The notes below the pieces were generated by a model that saw only the letters and a list, made by a program, of their open reading frames with translations, was not told the origin of the DNA and ran no database searches. Made by a program: the position numbers and the translations under genes. Of a stretch of DNA of 64,000 bases, positions 33,936-42,175 are shown one piece after another. The DNA is from CAVVFX01 sp963747535 (GTDB lineage: Bacteria; Acidobacteriota; Terriglobia; Bryobacterales; Bryobacteraceae), in the NCBI GenBank assembly GCA_963747535.1, contig CAVVFX010000009.1, forward strand, positions 62,001 to 126,000, written 5' to 3'. The first letter of the stretch is position 1. The number at the start of each line of letters is the position of its first letter.

Positions 33936-35051
33936 ATGGAACGCCGAACGTTTTTGACTCTCACCGCCGCTTCTGTCATTGCCGAGGCAAAGCAGGACCT
34001 TCCGAGGTACCGGACCGTCTCGCGATTTCAGACTGCGGCGATGCCCGGCATGCCGGGAAGGTACCCAGGCTCGGTAGTACGAGTCCGAGCGGAACAATCC
34101 ATCGACACCGTGACCGGAAAGGTCAACGAACCGGTGGTGCGGGAGATGATCGCGCAGGGTATGCGCGGTCTCACCGGTGCGCCGGATGCGCGCGATGCCT
34201 GGCGATCCTTCTTCGCGCCTGCCGACGTCGTCGGTATCAAGGTAAACTGCTCGGGCGCGCCGGGCGTCATGTCGAGCCCTGAGGTCGTCGCGGAGATTGT
34301 CCGCAATCTCATAGACGTAGGCGTTCCCGCCAACCAAATCTGGATCTACGAACGTTTCCCCGACCAGATGGCCACGGTTCGCTACGACAAGTATGTTCCG
34401 GCGGGCGTCCACGTGGACGGCATAGAGAAATCGCGCGGGTCGATCAGCGGGTATGACCCGTCGACCTATGTCGAAGTCGACTTTTTCGGCGAGGACGACA
34501 CCCGCTCCATGCTGGTGCGTCACGTTTCAGAGCGCTTCACCAAGATCATCAACGTTCCGAATATGAAGGATCACGGGGCCTCGGGCGTCACCGGATGCCT
34601 CAAGAATATCGCGTACGGCAACTTTTCGAACGTGGCGCGGTCGCATCAGAATTCCAAGACCAATACGCTGTCGTTTATCGGCACGCTGGCATTGGTCGAG
34701 CCCCTACGTTCCAAAACCGTCCTGCAGATGATGGACGGTCTGCGCGGCGTCTGGCATGGCGGACCCTTTGTGCACGAACCGCGTTTCCGCTTCTATCCGA
34801 AACAGATGATGTTCGGCACCGACCCGGTGGCCATCGATCGACTGCTGCTCGACGTGATCGAGGAGAAGCGCAAAGAGGAGCACGCGATTTCGGTCTGGGA
34901 CCGTTCGAGCGGGACGCTGCATCGCGGCTTCGAGCACGACCCTAACGCCAATAATTTCGTGCGCGAGCCCGGCCATATCGAGTTCGCGGGCGGATTAGGA
35001 CTCGGGACGTACGATATCCACAAGATAAAAGAGAAGACGATTCAGGTTTGA
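33936..35051 (+). CDS. Exported DUF362-family protein
   Basis: 371 aa from ATG 33936, which gives an N-terminal signal (MERRTFLTLTAASVIAEAK, twin-arginine-like). The DUF362 core is visible: DVVGIKVNCSGAPGVMSSPE, VPANQIWIYERF, IINVPNMKDHG with the GVTGCLKNIAYG block, and FGTDPVAIDRLLLDVI. The conserved cysteine is present; there is no ferredoxin domain. The biochemical role of the family is not settled. It is convergent with the 35144 gene and separated by a long imperfect inverted repeat. Confidence 0.88.
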   Translation: MERRTFLTLTAASVIAEAKQDLPRYRTVSRFQTAAMPGMPGRYPGSVVRVRAEQSIDTVTGKVNEPVVREMIAQGMRGLTGAPDARDAWRSFFAPADVVGIKVNCSGAPGVMSSPEVVAEIVRNLIDVGVPANQIWIYERFPDQMATVRYDKYVPAGVHVDGIEKSRGSISGYDPSTYVEVDFFGEDDTRSMLVRHVSERFTKIINVPNMKDHGASGVTGCLKNIAYGNFSNVARSHQNSKTNTLSFIGTLALVEPLRSKTVLQMMDGLRGVWHGGPFVHEPRFRFYPKQMMFGTDPVAIDRLLLDVIEEKRKEEHAISVWDRSSGTLHRGFEHDPNANNFVREPGHIEFAGGLGLGTYDIHKIKEKTIQV

Positions 35052-35052
35052 A

Positions 35053-35143
35053 GTCGTCAGTTATCGGTTTATCAGTGGTCAGGGAACCTTTGCGCCGAAG
35101 GCGCGCTCCTGCGGCTGACAACTGACGACTGACAACTGAAAAC
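35053..35143. repeat. Long imperfect inverted repeat between convergent genes
   Basis: The left arm begins GTCGTCAGTTATCGG (35053-35082) and the right arm is CTGACAACTGACGACTGACA (from 35115). Both are made of CAGTTGTCAG-like words. It fills the gap between stops at 35051 and 35144, so a termination role is plausible. Confidence 0.6.
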
Positions 35144-36043
35144 TTACCGATCCAGGTCTACCACTGCATACGCGCCGATCTCCGGAAGCGAGAATTCGGT
35201 GAAACCGTCCAATGTGGTGAAATCGGTGATCTGTCCGGCGGCCGCGGGAGCATAGAGTTTCGCGTGGGCATAGGTTCCCCGGACACGCAGCCGGACTCCA
35301 TCCAATCCGCGCCGGCCGTAGTTCAAAACGTGAATCCGCGCTTGAGAATTATCGCCTACCAGACGGCAGAGCACGACTTCGGACCCATAGACCCGCAGAC
35401 TGCGCTGGTCATCCGTAATTTGCTCGCGAATCTTGGCCGCGAACAGTTGCGGGTTATCCTCGTTGGTTTTGACATTCAGTCTGAGATGCGGATCGGGGGC
35501 TCGCACGATCTTGTAGAGCAGGTTGCGGCGCGACAGGAGATTGAGGATCTCGGCCGCGTCATCCGAGCCATCGTCGATGAAACCGAAATCGGCGATGTCC
35601 GGCAGTTTCTTTTCGGGCAGTGTACGGAGGAACTGAAACATTTTGCCAACCTCGTTCAGATCGGCTGGATCGATCTTGAGTATGGCGTTGGCGCCGAATG
35701 CGAAGGCTTCGGCGGCGGCGAGGGCGCCCGCTCCCGCGCCCGGTTCATAGTAGAATTCGCCATCGGGTTTACGGCGAATTCGCCAGCCGTTGGCGTCCAC
35801 CCAGGGAGCGGTTGTGGCCGAGGCGACCGTGACCTTACGATCGATGCCGGGAGAGGACAATTCGATGCGGCTGTGCAACTCCGCGTCCGTCAACGGCGCG
35901 ACGCTGAAGCCTGCCTGGGTCCAGGAAGCGACCTGTGCGGGGGGAGCGCAAAACTGCTCGATTCCCGCGCGGCGCAAGGCGGCGGCAGTGTCCGGCGCGC
36001 CGGTCCAGAAGAGACCCGGTAACAAGGCCAACATGCAAATCAT
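35144..36043 (-). CDS. Secreted protein of unknown family
   Basis: 299 aa. A short N-terminal hydrophobic segment (ICMLALLPGLFW) may be a signal peptide. No family was recognised. Visible features: a middle segment rich in Ala/Gly (AGAGALAAAEAFAFGANAIL), FGFIDDGSDDAAEILNLLSRRNLLYKIV that looks like a Rossmann- or barrel-type beta-alpha unit, and a C-terminal beta domain (RIHVLNYGRRGLDGVRLRVRG). The last part resembles the beta-sandwich that follows glycoside hydrolase barrels, but catalytic residues could not be named. It diverges from the oxidoreductase gene. Confidence 0.7.
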   Translation of the reverse strand: MICMLALLPGLFWTGAPDTAAALRRAGIEQFCAPPAQVASWTQAGFSVAPLTDAELHSRIELSSPGIDRKVTVASATTAPWVDANGWRIRRKPDGEFYYEPGAGAGALAAAEAFAFGANAILKIDPADLNEVGKMFQFLRTLPEKKLPDIADFGFIDDGSDDAAEILNLLSRRNLLYKIVRAPDPHLRLNVKTNEDNPQLFAAKIREQITDDQRSLRVYGSEVVLCRLVGDNSQARIHVLNYGRRGLDGVRLRVRGTYAHAKLYAPAAAGQITDFTTLDGFTEFSLPEIGAYAVVDLDR

Positions 36044-36107
36044 ATGTGAGCGTTTTTGCCCCCTTGGAGTAGTCTACCTTGGAGTAGTCTAGTAGAGGAG
36101 CAAAACC

Positions 36108-37469
36108 ATGGCTACCGACAATTCCGAAATCACCCGGCGGAGCAGTATCGCCGCACTTGGGGGCATTGCCCTGCTCGCCCAACCGAAGAGGGTACTGGGC
36201 GCTCAATCGCGAGTCCGCGTGGCCCTGTGCGGCGTTCGCGGCCGCGGCATGGATCATCTGCGCAACTACTCCAAAATCGACAATTGCGAGATTGCGGCGG
36301 TTTGCGATATCGATGAAAGCGTCTCCGCGAAGTGCCTTGCGGCGATGGAAAGAATGGGCCTCGCCAAACCGAAGACTTATGTCGACGTCCGGAAACTTCT
36401 GGAAGACAAAAGCATTGACGCAGTATCCATCGCGACGCCCAATCACTGGCACGCGCTCATCGCCATCTGGGCTTGCCAGGCCGGCAAAGATGTCTACGTC
36501 GAGAAGCCCTGCACCCACAATCTGTGGGAGGGGCGCCAGTTGATAACGGCGGCGAAAAAGTACAACCGGATCGTCCAGCACGGTACTCAGATTCGTTCGA
36601 ACCCGGTGATTCGCGAGGCCATCCAGAAGGTCCATGACGGCTATCTGGGCGAGGTGTACATGGCGCGCGGCTTATGTTTCAAATGGCGCGACACGATCGG
36701 GCATGCGGCCGTCGAACCGGTACCGGCCGGCGTGGACTATGACATCTGGACCGGCCCGGCGCCGGTGCATCCGTTCACGCGCAATCGTTTTCACTACAAC
36801 TGGCACTGGAACTATACGTACGGCAACGGGGACCTGGGAAATCAGGGCGTGCATCAACTCGATATGGCGCGCTGGGGCCTGGGCGCGGGATTCCCCAATA
36901 AAATTTCCGCGATCGGCGGCCATTTCATGTTTGACGACGATCAGGAGACGCCTAACGACCTGGTCTGCGCCTTCGAGTTCAATCTGCCCAACGGCAAACA
37001 TCGGCTGATCAGTTTCGAGGTGCGGCATTGGATGACCAATCACGAGGCGGGACTCGGCACACCGGAAATGGACGCGCGCACCGGGAACAGCAATTCGGTG
37101 GGCAATATCTTCTACGGGTCGAAGGGCTTCCTGTCCACCGCCGACGAAGATACCGGCACTTATAAAGCCTGGCTGGGGCGCCCGCAGGAACCGCAGCCTA
37201 GCGTCCACGATGGCGACCAGACGAGGCATTTCAGGAACTTCATCGACTGCGTGATCAGCCGGAAGCAGGAAGATCTCAACGCGCCCATTGAAGAGGGTCA
37301 CATCTCGGCGGGAATGATGCACCTGGCGAACACTTCGTACCGTCTGGGACGCACCATTCACTTCGACCCGGAGACGCAGCAGGCGATTGGAGATGCGGAA
37401 GCGAATGCGCTGTTGCGGGATGGTCCGCGGGGGTACCGGAAACCGTTCGCGATTCCCGAGAAGGTTTAG
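36108..37469 (+). CDS. Exported Gfo/Idh/MocA-family oxidoreductase
   Basis: 453 aa. A twin-arginine-type signal (EITRRSSIAALGGIALLA), then a Rossmann fold and the family motif EKPCTHNLWEGRQL (Glu-Lys-Pro). Later GNGDLGNQGVHQLDMARWGL carries the catalytic histidine region. This type, with a signal and FKWRDTIGH, is the periplasmic NAD(P)-binding subgroup frequent in Acidobacteria and Planctomycetes that acts on sugars. The cofactor would be bound before export by the Tat system. ATG at 36108 follows GAGGAGC at good distance. Confidence 0.92.
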   Translation: MATDNSEITRRSSIAALGGIALLAQPKRVLGAQSRVRVALCGVRGRGMDHLRNYSKIDNCEIAAVCDIDESVSAKCLAAMERMGLAKPKTYVDVRKLLEDKSIDAVSIATPNHWHALIAIWACQAGKDVYVEKPCTHNLWEGRQLITAAKKYNRIVQHGTQIRSNPVIREAIQKVHDGYLGEVYMARGLCFKWRDTIGHAAVEPVPAGVDYDIWTGPAPVHPFTRNRFHYNWHWNYTYGNGDLGNQGVHQLDMARWGLGAGFPNKISAIGGHFMFDDDQETPNDLVCAFEFNLPNGKHRLISFEVRHWMTNHEAGLGTPEMDARTGNSNSVGNIFYGSKGFLSTADEDTGTYKAWLGRPQEPQPSVHDGDQTRHFRNFIDCVISRKQEDLNAPIEEGHISAGMMHLANTSYRLGRTIHFDPETQQAIGDAEANALLRDGPRGYRKPFAIPEKV

Positions 37470-37532
37470 GGAACAGCCTCAGGCAAAAATCGGGTTGCCT
37501 CTTTTCCGCCCTCCTGCTACAGTGCAGAAGTA

Positions 37533-38033
37533 ATGGCATCGCGCAGCGTTAACAAAGTCATCCTGATAGGGCATCTCGGCCGTGACGCCGAAACCAAGTT
37601 CACTCCGGGGGGGACGTCTGTCACGAAGTTCTCCGTAGCGACCAACCGGCGCTGGAAGGATAAGCAGTCCGGTGAGTGGAAGGACGAAACCAACTGGACC
37701 AACGTGACGCTATGGCAAGGCGAGAATGTCGCGCCTTACCTGCTCAAGGGTACGCAGCTTTACGTCGAAGGACGCATTCAAACCCGCAGCTACGAGGACA
37801 AGGACGGCAAGAAGGTGTGGACCACTGATGTGGTTGCCGAGGACGTCGTCCTGCTCGGTGGACGGGGCGGTGCTGGTGGTGGCGGTGGAGGAGATCAGGC
37901 GTCGAGCGGCGAATATTCTCCCGGCCCGGTCTCCATGCCCAGGAGCGCGCGTCCTCCCGCGGCTCAACCCGCTGCGCAGCCGGCGCATGACGACTTTGGA
38001 CAGGGCGTAACGGAGGACGACGTACCGTTCTGA
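37533..38033 (+). CDS. ssb: Single-stranded DNA-binding protein
   Basis: 166 aa. OB-fold with NKVILIGHLGRDAETKFTP, WTNVTLWQGENVAPYLLKG and YVEGRIQTRSYEDKDGKK, as in bacterial SSB. A Gly-rich (GGRGGAGGGGGG) and Pro/Ala/Gln linker follows, then the acidic tip TEDDVPF that binds repair and replication partners. It coats single-stranded DNA as a tetramer during replication, repair and recombination. The next gene, 228 bases downstream, ends with the same tip. A MITE-like repeat starts right after the stop codon. Confidence 0.97.
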   Translation: MASRSVNKVILIGHLGRDAETKFTPGGTSVTKFSVATNRRWKDKQSGEWKDETNWTNVTLWQGENVAPYLLKGTQLYVEGRIQTRSYEDKDGKKVWTTDVVAEDVVLLGGRGGAGGGGGGDQASSGEYSPGPVSMPRSARPPAAQPAAQPAHDDFGQGVTEDDVPF

Positions 38034-38212
38034 CGCAGACCAAAGGCCTACTTGACAAGGCTTGCAAAAAGTTGATTTTCGTTGTACTACTAATAGTCTG
38101 AACCTTCGCGGGTCGCGAAGAATTGTGGAGTAGGCCCTTGGTCTGCCCCGGCTGCGGAGCAGCCGTTTTTGCGGCTTGCCGCGTTACGGAGTAGGCGTTT
38201 CGCCTGCTCCCG
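38034..38212. repeat. MITE-like element, copy 2, directly after ssb
   Basis: Starts with GCAGACCAAAGGCCTAC within two bases of the ssb stop and ends GTAGGCGTTTCGCCTGC, its imperfect inverse. Inside are CTTCGCGGGTCGCGAAG, CGGCTGCGGAGCAGCCG and TACTACTAATAGTC. Internal order is the reverse complement of the copy at 13432-13649. Confidence 0.8.
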
Positions 38213-38261
38213 CACGCTGGCTTCATAGGATACGGGCTCCGTTTCCACTTCCATTTTGGTT

Positions 38262-38687
38262 ATGGGCCATAGGCCACAGAGGCATAGCTGGGCAGACGCG
38301 AAGAAACTCTGCCGGCTGAATCAGAACGACATAATGATGGCGAAGAGTCTTGGCTTCCGGCCAGACGTGCTGGTTCGGGCCAGGCCCGATCCCAGGCAGA
38401 AGTGGAAGCTCGCGGTGAAAGACTGGATTCGCGAACTTCACTTTGAGCGCTTCGGCAACGTTCTGGGGGAGGAGGCGCTGCCGGTCGCGCAGCCCACAAC
38501 CCCCCAAGAGGACGCGGAAACGGCGCGGCTATTTGGGGAACAACTCTACTGGGAGGAATATCATGAGCGAAATGCGGATTGCTCTCCCGGGGAGCGTCGC
38601 ACCGGCAAACCAGACAGGGCGGCCACGAGAGTGGTCGCGGATCGCGTCTCAATCGATCCAATTACGGACGACGACGTACCCTTTTAG
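38262..38687 (+). CDS. Small protein with an SSB-like C-terminal tip
   Basis: 141 aa from ATG 38262 (TTG at 38256 adds two residues). It is not an OB-fold protein. A basic N-terminal region of about 65 residues (HSWADAKKLCRLNQNDIMMA, then RPDPRQKWKLAVKDWIRELH) is probably helical. A variable acidic and polar linker follows. The last residues, ITDDDVPF, equal the SSB tip (SSB here ends VTEDDVPF), and the DNA of the two tips is also nearly the same. In SSB the tip recruits partner enzymes, so this protein may bind the same partners. It lies just after ssb on the same strand. Function is not known to me. Confidence 0.72.
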   Translation: MGHRPQRHSWADAKKLCRLNQNDIMMAKSLGFRPDVLVRARPDPRQKWKLAVKDWIRELHFERFGNVLGEEALPVAQPTTPQEDAETARLFGEQLYWEEYHERNADCSPGERRTGKPDRAATRVVADRVSIDPITDDDVPF

Positions 38688-38701
38688 TGGTGTCGTTACT
38701 T

Positions 38702-38733
38702 ACCGCTCCCCAATGGTCGCGGCTCAGCAACGG
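38702..38733. repeat. Fragment of the CGCGGCTC hairpin repeat
   Basis: ACCGCTCCCCAATGGTCGCG then GCTCAGCAACGG matches the inner part of the 22600-22848 element in reverse. It sits in the 46-bp gap between two convergent genes. Confidence 0.5.
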
Positions 38734-39519
38734 TTACAGCTGTTCATCTGTAAACCGATACCCCACATAGCTATCGGTGAGGATATACGTCGGTTCTGCC
38801 GCGTCATCTTCCAACTTCTTCCGCAACTGGCGAACGAACGTCCTGAGATACTCCACTTGATTGATGCACTCGGCTCCCCAAACGGTGGCCAGCAGTTTGG
38901 CGTGGGTGATTGGCCTCCCGGTATGCGCCATGAGGCAATGCAGCAGGTCGAATTCTTTTGGCGTGAGATGCACTGGCCTCTTGGACTTGTAAACCACCCG
39001 CCGGGAAGGATGCAGCTCAATCTCTCCAATCCTTATGGCCGCGTCCGCCTCGCCATGTGGCGTCTTCACGCGCCGGACCGCGGCTCGCACGCGAGCGGTC
39101 AGTTCACGCATCTGAAATGGCTTCGTAATGTAGTCATCGGCTCCGGAATCGAGCGCCACTACTTTCTCGTCTTCCGCGTCAGTGACCGTCAGGATCAGAA
39201 TCGCCACCCGTGGAAACTGACGGCGCAACTCACGGCAGATTTCGATACCACTTTTTCCGGGCATTCGCAAATCCAGCAGGACGACGTCAAAGCGTACCAC
39301 CGGAGCCATCGCCAGCCCCTCTTCACCGGTCGCTGCCTCGCTAACATCGAAACCGGCGGCGTAAAGCGTCGTGTGCAGGACGCGGCGCAGGGAATAATCG
39401 TCGTCAACGATCAGCACGCGCCCAGCGCGTTTCTCGGGCGTCTGGTCCAGCGCGCCCGACAAATCGATTTTCGGTTTACCTGGAGAGCTGAAGCACTCTG
39501 TCGCTAGCCACGCACTCAT
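38734..39519 (-). CDS. OmpR/KdpE-type response regulator, orphan
   Basis: 261 aa. ATG at 39519 is chosen because GGAGGAC lies at the right spacing; the longer frame to 39552 has none. An N-terminal extension of about 33 residues precedes the receiver domain (VLIVDDDYS, VVLLDLRMPGKSG with the phospho-Asp, YITKPF with the Lys). A winged-helix domain follows (LTPKEFDLLHCLMAH, EYLRTFVRQLRKKLE, SYVGYRF). The closest type is KdpE. No sensor kinase or kdp genes are adjacent. A long AT-rich upstream region has repeated TTATG words that may be its own binding sites. Confidence 0.92.
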   Translation of the reverse strand: MSAWLATECFSSPGKPKIDLSGALDQTPEKRAGRVLIVDDDYSLRRVLHTTLYAAGFDVSEAATGEEGLAMAPVVRFDVVLLDLRMPGKSGIEICRELRRQFPRVAILILTVTDAEDEKVVALDSGADDYITKPFQMRELTARVRAAVRRVKTPHGEADAAIRIGEIELHPSRRVVYKSKRPVHLTPKEFDLLHCLMAHTGRPITHAKLLATVWGAECINQVEYLRTFVRQLRKKLEDDAAEPTYILTDSYVGYRFTDEQL

Positions 39520-40073
39520 CGCTGTCCTCCTTAACCCGGCTGTCAGGCTCATCCCTTCCTACCTTGTTGCGCCTCCGCCAGGTTCTTATGAGCTTATGGG
39601 AAATGTTATGAGGAATGCATAAGTTATCCATCAGCTAACAATGGATATTAGCCTTATGAAAATTTTTTATTGTCCTCGCGCCGGCGTGGAGCCGCTCAAC
39701 GGTCTCATCTCCTGACGGCAAATGAAATCCAGCGTATCCATTGGCTTGTCGCGTATGAGCCCGGACCGCAAGGCTCGATTGTTTCCATAAGGATCTCTAA
39801 GGATCGTTGCCGGCCCCCGTTTCTCGTCATGTCTTATTCCATGAGTATCGGTTCCGAGAGTTATAAGGAGGTCATAACTTATAAATAAACTTCGATCGGC
39901 CTGCAGCAATACGTTTGTTTCCAACAGACCAGCAATCTCTTGCTCTCCGTGGAGTTTTGGGCTGCGGAACTCCCGGCCCCGCTCCAACGCCCCAACCCTG
40001 GACAGCATCGCCCGCGGTCGCCCCCTTGCGTTTTGAATTACAAAACGATCTAATAGTCCGGGGGCACAAGTCC
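39520..40073. promoter_or_regulatory. 554-bp AT-rich divergent control region
   Basis: It lies between the response regulator and the fusion regulator at 40074, which are divergent. TTATG words stand at 39586, 39594, 39606 and 39654, with CATAAG at 39618 and further TTAT/ATAA words at 39828-39885. An A+T-rich stretch (39586-39672) differs from the surrounding GC-rich DNA. An unused AAGGAGGT at 39865 is not followed by a start codon at proper distance. No gene is supported; the 72-codon frame at 39670 is not convincing. Confidence 0.4.
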
Positions 40074-41207
40074 ATGTTAAAGACTTCGAATCATAGCCGC
40101 TACGTCGTCAAATCCATCCTGCATGCCTCACGCGTGCTCGAATCCTTCCAGGCGCCGGGTGACGTCCTTCGATTGCGCGATATTGTCGGACGCACCGGTT
40201 ACAACAAGGGCATGTGCTTCCGGCTTTTGTACACGCTCCACCAGTGCGGATTCCTGGACAAGGTCGGTGAGAATCATTACCGGCTCGCTTCCGAGGTGCG
40301 CCGCCGGCGCCTTTACCGCATCGGCTATGCCGCGCAGGGCCAGCACGCGTCCTTCGACCGCGAGGTTCGCGACGGATTGGCGCGCGCCGCCGAGCGCGAG
40401 CATGTGGAACTTCTCACCGTCGACAACCGCTATCAACCCAAGATCGCGCTGCGCAACGCCGACTACCTGATTAAGGAGCAGGTCGACCTGGTTATCGAAT
40501 TCCAGACCGACGAGATGATCGCACCGGCGATTGCGACCAAGTACATGGAAGCCAACGTCCCTTTCATCGCCATCGACATTCCGCACCCCGGGGCGATTTA
40601 TTTCGGCGCCAACAACTATCAGGCCGGATTGATCGGCGGCCACTTTCTCGGCCGCTGGGCCAAGCGGACCTGGGACGGCGTGGCCGATGAGATCCTGCTG
40701 ATTGAACTGCAGCGCGCTGGATCTCTGCCCCAGGCGCGCATTCGCGGCCTGCTGAGTGGCATCGGCGAAGTCATTCGAATTCCCGAGAGCTGCAAGATTG
40801 TTTCACTCGATGGCGACGGCCAGTTTCAGACTTCGCTCGAGCGCGTTCGTAGACATCTGCGCCAATCGCAGGCCAAGCGTGTACTCGTCGGCGCGGCCAA
40901 CGATTCCAGTGCCCTCGGTGCACTGCGCGCGTTCGAAGAAGCCGGCCGATCCAACGATTGTGCGGTGGTTGGACAGAATGGCGAGCCCGAAGCCCGCGCG
41001 GAATTGCGCACCGGCCGGTCGCGGCTGATTGCGTCAGTCGGCTACTTCCCGGAGAAGTATGGCGATGGGCTGATCCGCCTCGCATTCGACATTCTGGCCC
41101 GCAAAGCAGTGGCGCCCGCGGTGTTCACCAATCACCAGATCATCACCCCCGACAACGTGGACCACTACTATCCCAACGACAGCCTGATGTCCGCCGCGCA
41201 CCCCTGA
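40074..41207 (+). CDS. Transcription regulator: IclR-type HTH fused to a periplasmic-binding-protein-like sugar sensor
   Basis: 377 aa from ATG 40074. Residues 1-75 form an IclR-like winged helix (YVVKSILHASRVLESFQ, LRLRDIVGRTGYNKGMCFRL as the recognition helix, LLYTLHQCGFLDKVGENHYRL as the wing). The rest (about 90-370) is a type 1 periplasmic-binding fold: VDLVIEFQTDE, VPFIAIDIPHPGAIYFGANN (sugar-contact loop), GLIGGHFLGRWA, VLVGAANDSSALGALRAFEE, VGQNGEPEARAEL, ASVGYFPEKYGDGLI. LacI proteins have the same sensor but a different HTH, so this is an unusual combination. It probably controls a sugar-use operon. Confidence 0.85.
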   Translation: MLKTSNHSRYVVKSILHASRVLESFQAPGDVLRLRDIVGRTGYNKGMCFRLLYTLHQCGFLDKVGENHYRLASEVRRRRLYRIGYAAQGQHASFDREVRDGLARAAEREHVELLTVDNRYQPKIALRNADYLIKEQVDLVIEFQTDEMIAPAIATKYMEANVPFIAIDIPHPGAIYFGANNYQAGLIGGHFLGRWAKRTWDGVADEILLIELQRAGSLPQARIRGLLSGIGEVIRIPESCKIVSLDGDGQFQTSLERVRRHLRQSQAKRVLVGAANDSSALGALRAFEEAGRSNDCAVVGQNGEPEARAELRTGRSRLIASVGYFPEKYGDGLIRLAFDILARKAVAPAVFTNHQIITPDNVDHYYPNDSLMSAAHP

Positions 41208-41259
41208 ATCGCGCGACGCGTTGAGCTGAGATTGCATAAGGCGCGACGCTGGGACCATA

Positions 41260-42081
41260 ATGTACCATGCTCGTCACCCGAGGAAATTTTTCGTGAGTAT
41301 TCGCAGGAGCGCGGCCGGCTTGTTCGTTCTCTTCGCCACAGGATTGATGGCGGCGGATAATCCCTTCGCGGGCACCTGGAAGCTCGACATGTCGAAGAGC
41401 GACTTAAGCGGCGAGACCATAAAGTTCCAGAAGGCCAAACCAAACCTGATCCGCTTCACCGGCGGAGGCGAGTCGTACACCTTTACCACCGATGGAAAGC
41501 CGCATCCGGGATTGTTTGGCCGAATCGTCTCCGTTAAACAGATCGATGTGCACACCTGGGAGAGAACCACCGAGTTCAACGGTAAGGTTCTAAGTCAAAC
41601 CACCCTGGCGGTCTCGCCGGAGGGCAATACTTTGACCGAAACCGCGAAGGGCACCCGGCCCGACGGGAGCTCTTTTGAGGAGATTGAAGTATACGAGCGC
41701 GTGGACGAGGGGTCCGGGCTCCTGGGACTGATGCTGGGCGCCTGGAAGAGCAAGTCGGTGAAGGAAAACTCGTCCACGTTCCTCGAATTTGCCGACAACG
41801 GCGCCGATGGGATTGCATTCATTCTCAAGCAGATCAAGGGAGAGTGCCGGTTGAAGTTCGATGGCAGGGATTACCCGGCTATGGGGCCCACCGTCCCCGC
41901 GGGTCTTACCCTGGCAGCGAAGAAGACCGGTGACCGCTCCTTTGAGATGACGGAAAAGATCAAAGGCAAGCCGATCTACAAAGGCGCGTACACGGTATCC
42001 GACGACGGAAAAACGCTTACCGCAACAGGCAGTCCTGTGGGTGTAAGCGAACCGACCAAAGCCGTCTACGACCGCCAGTAG
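41260..42081 (+). CDS. Secreted lipocalin-like protein of unknown function
   Basis: 273 aa; start at ATG 41260 or GTG at 41293. The signal peptide covers about residues 12-32 (ending LMAAD). Two related beta halves follow: NPFAGTWKLDMSKSDLSGE, and later GLMLGAWKSKSVKENSSTF, each starting with a G-x-W motif typical of lipocalin-like barrels, so it is likely an internal duplication. No active site is evident. It may bind a small ligand in the periplasm. Similar proteins are common in Acidobacteria, but the role is unknown to me. Confidence 0.77.
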   Translation: MYHARHPRKFFVSIRRSAAGLFVLFATGLMAADNPFAGTWKLDMSKSDLSGETIKFQKAKPNLIRFTGGGESYTFTTDGKPHPGLFGRIVSVKQIDVHTWERTTEFNGKVLSQTTLAVSPEGNTLTETAKGTRPDGSSFEEIEVYERVDEGSGLLGLMLGAWKSKSVKENSSTFLEFADNGADGIAFILKQIKGECRLKFDGRDYPAMGPTVPAGLTLAAKKTGDRSFEMTEKIKGKPIYKGAYTVSDDGKTLTATGSPVGVSEPTKAVYDRQ

Positions 42082-42085
42082 AAAA

Positions 42086-42157
42086 CAGTTGTCAGTCTTC
42101 AGTCTTCAGTTGTCAGTGGTCTGCTGGCTGACAACTGATAACTGATAACTGACAACT
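42086..42157. repeat. Long inverted repeat of CAGTTGTCAG words
   Basis: The left arm 42086-42116 and right arm 42128-42157 pair over about 30 bases, interrupted only by CTT versus TAT differences. The structure lies between a gene end (42081) and the next start (42176). Confidence 0.65.
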
Positions 42158-42175
42158 TCATATACAGTATTAGAG

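Noticed and set aside
33558..34523. 322-codon N-terminal extension of the serine hydrolase at 32187
   Set aside because: The extension covers repeat sequence and the start of the divergent DUF362 gene; a signal peptide begins at 33557.
38734..39519. KdpE of a potassium-transport operon
   Set aside because: No kdpFABC or kdpD gene lies nearby; only general family similarity can be claimed.
39670..39888. 72-codon forward frame upstream of the fusion regulator
   Set aside because: No protein pattern; lies in an AT-rich control region; the AAGGAGGT inside it has no start codon at proper distance.
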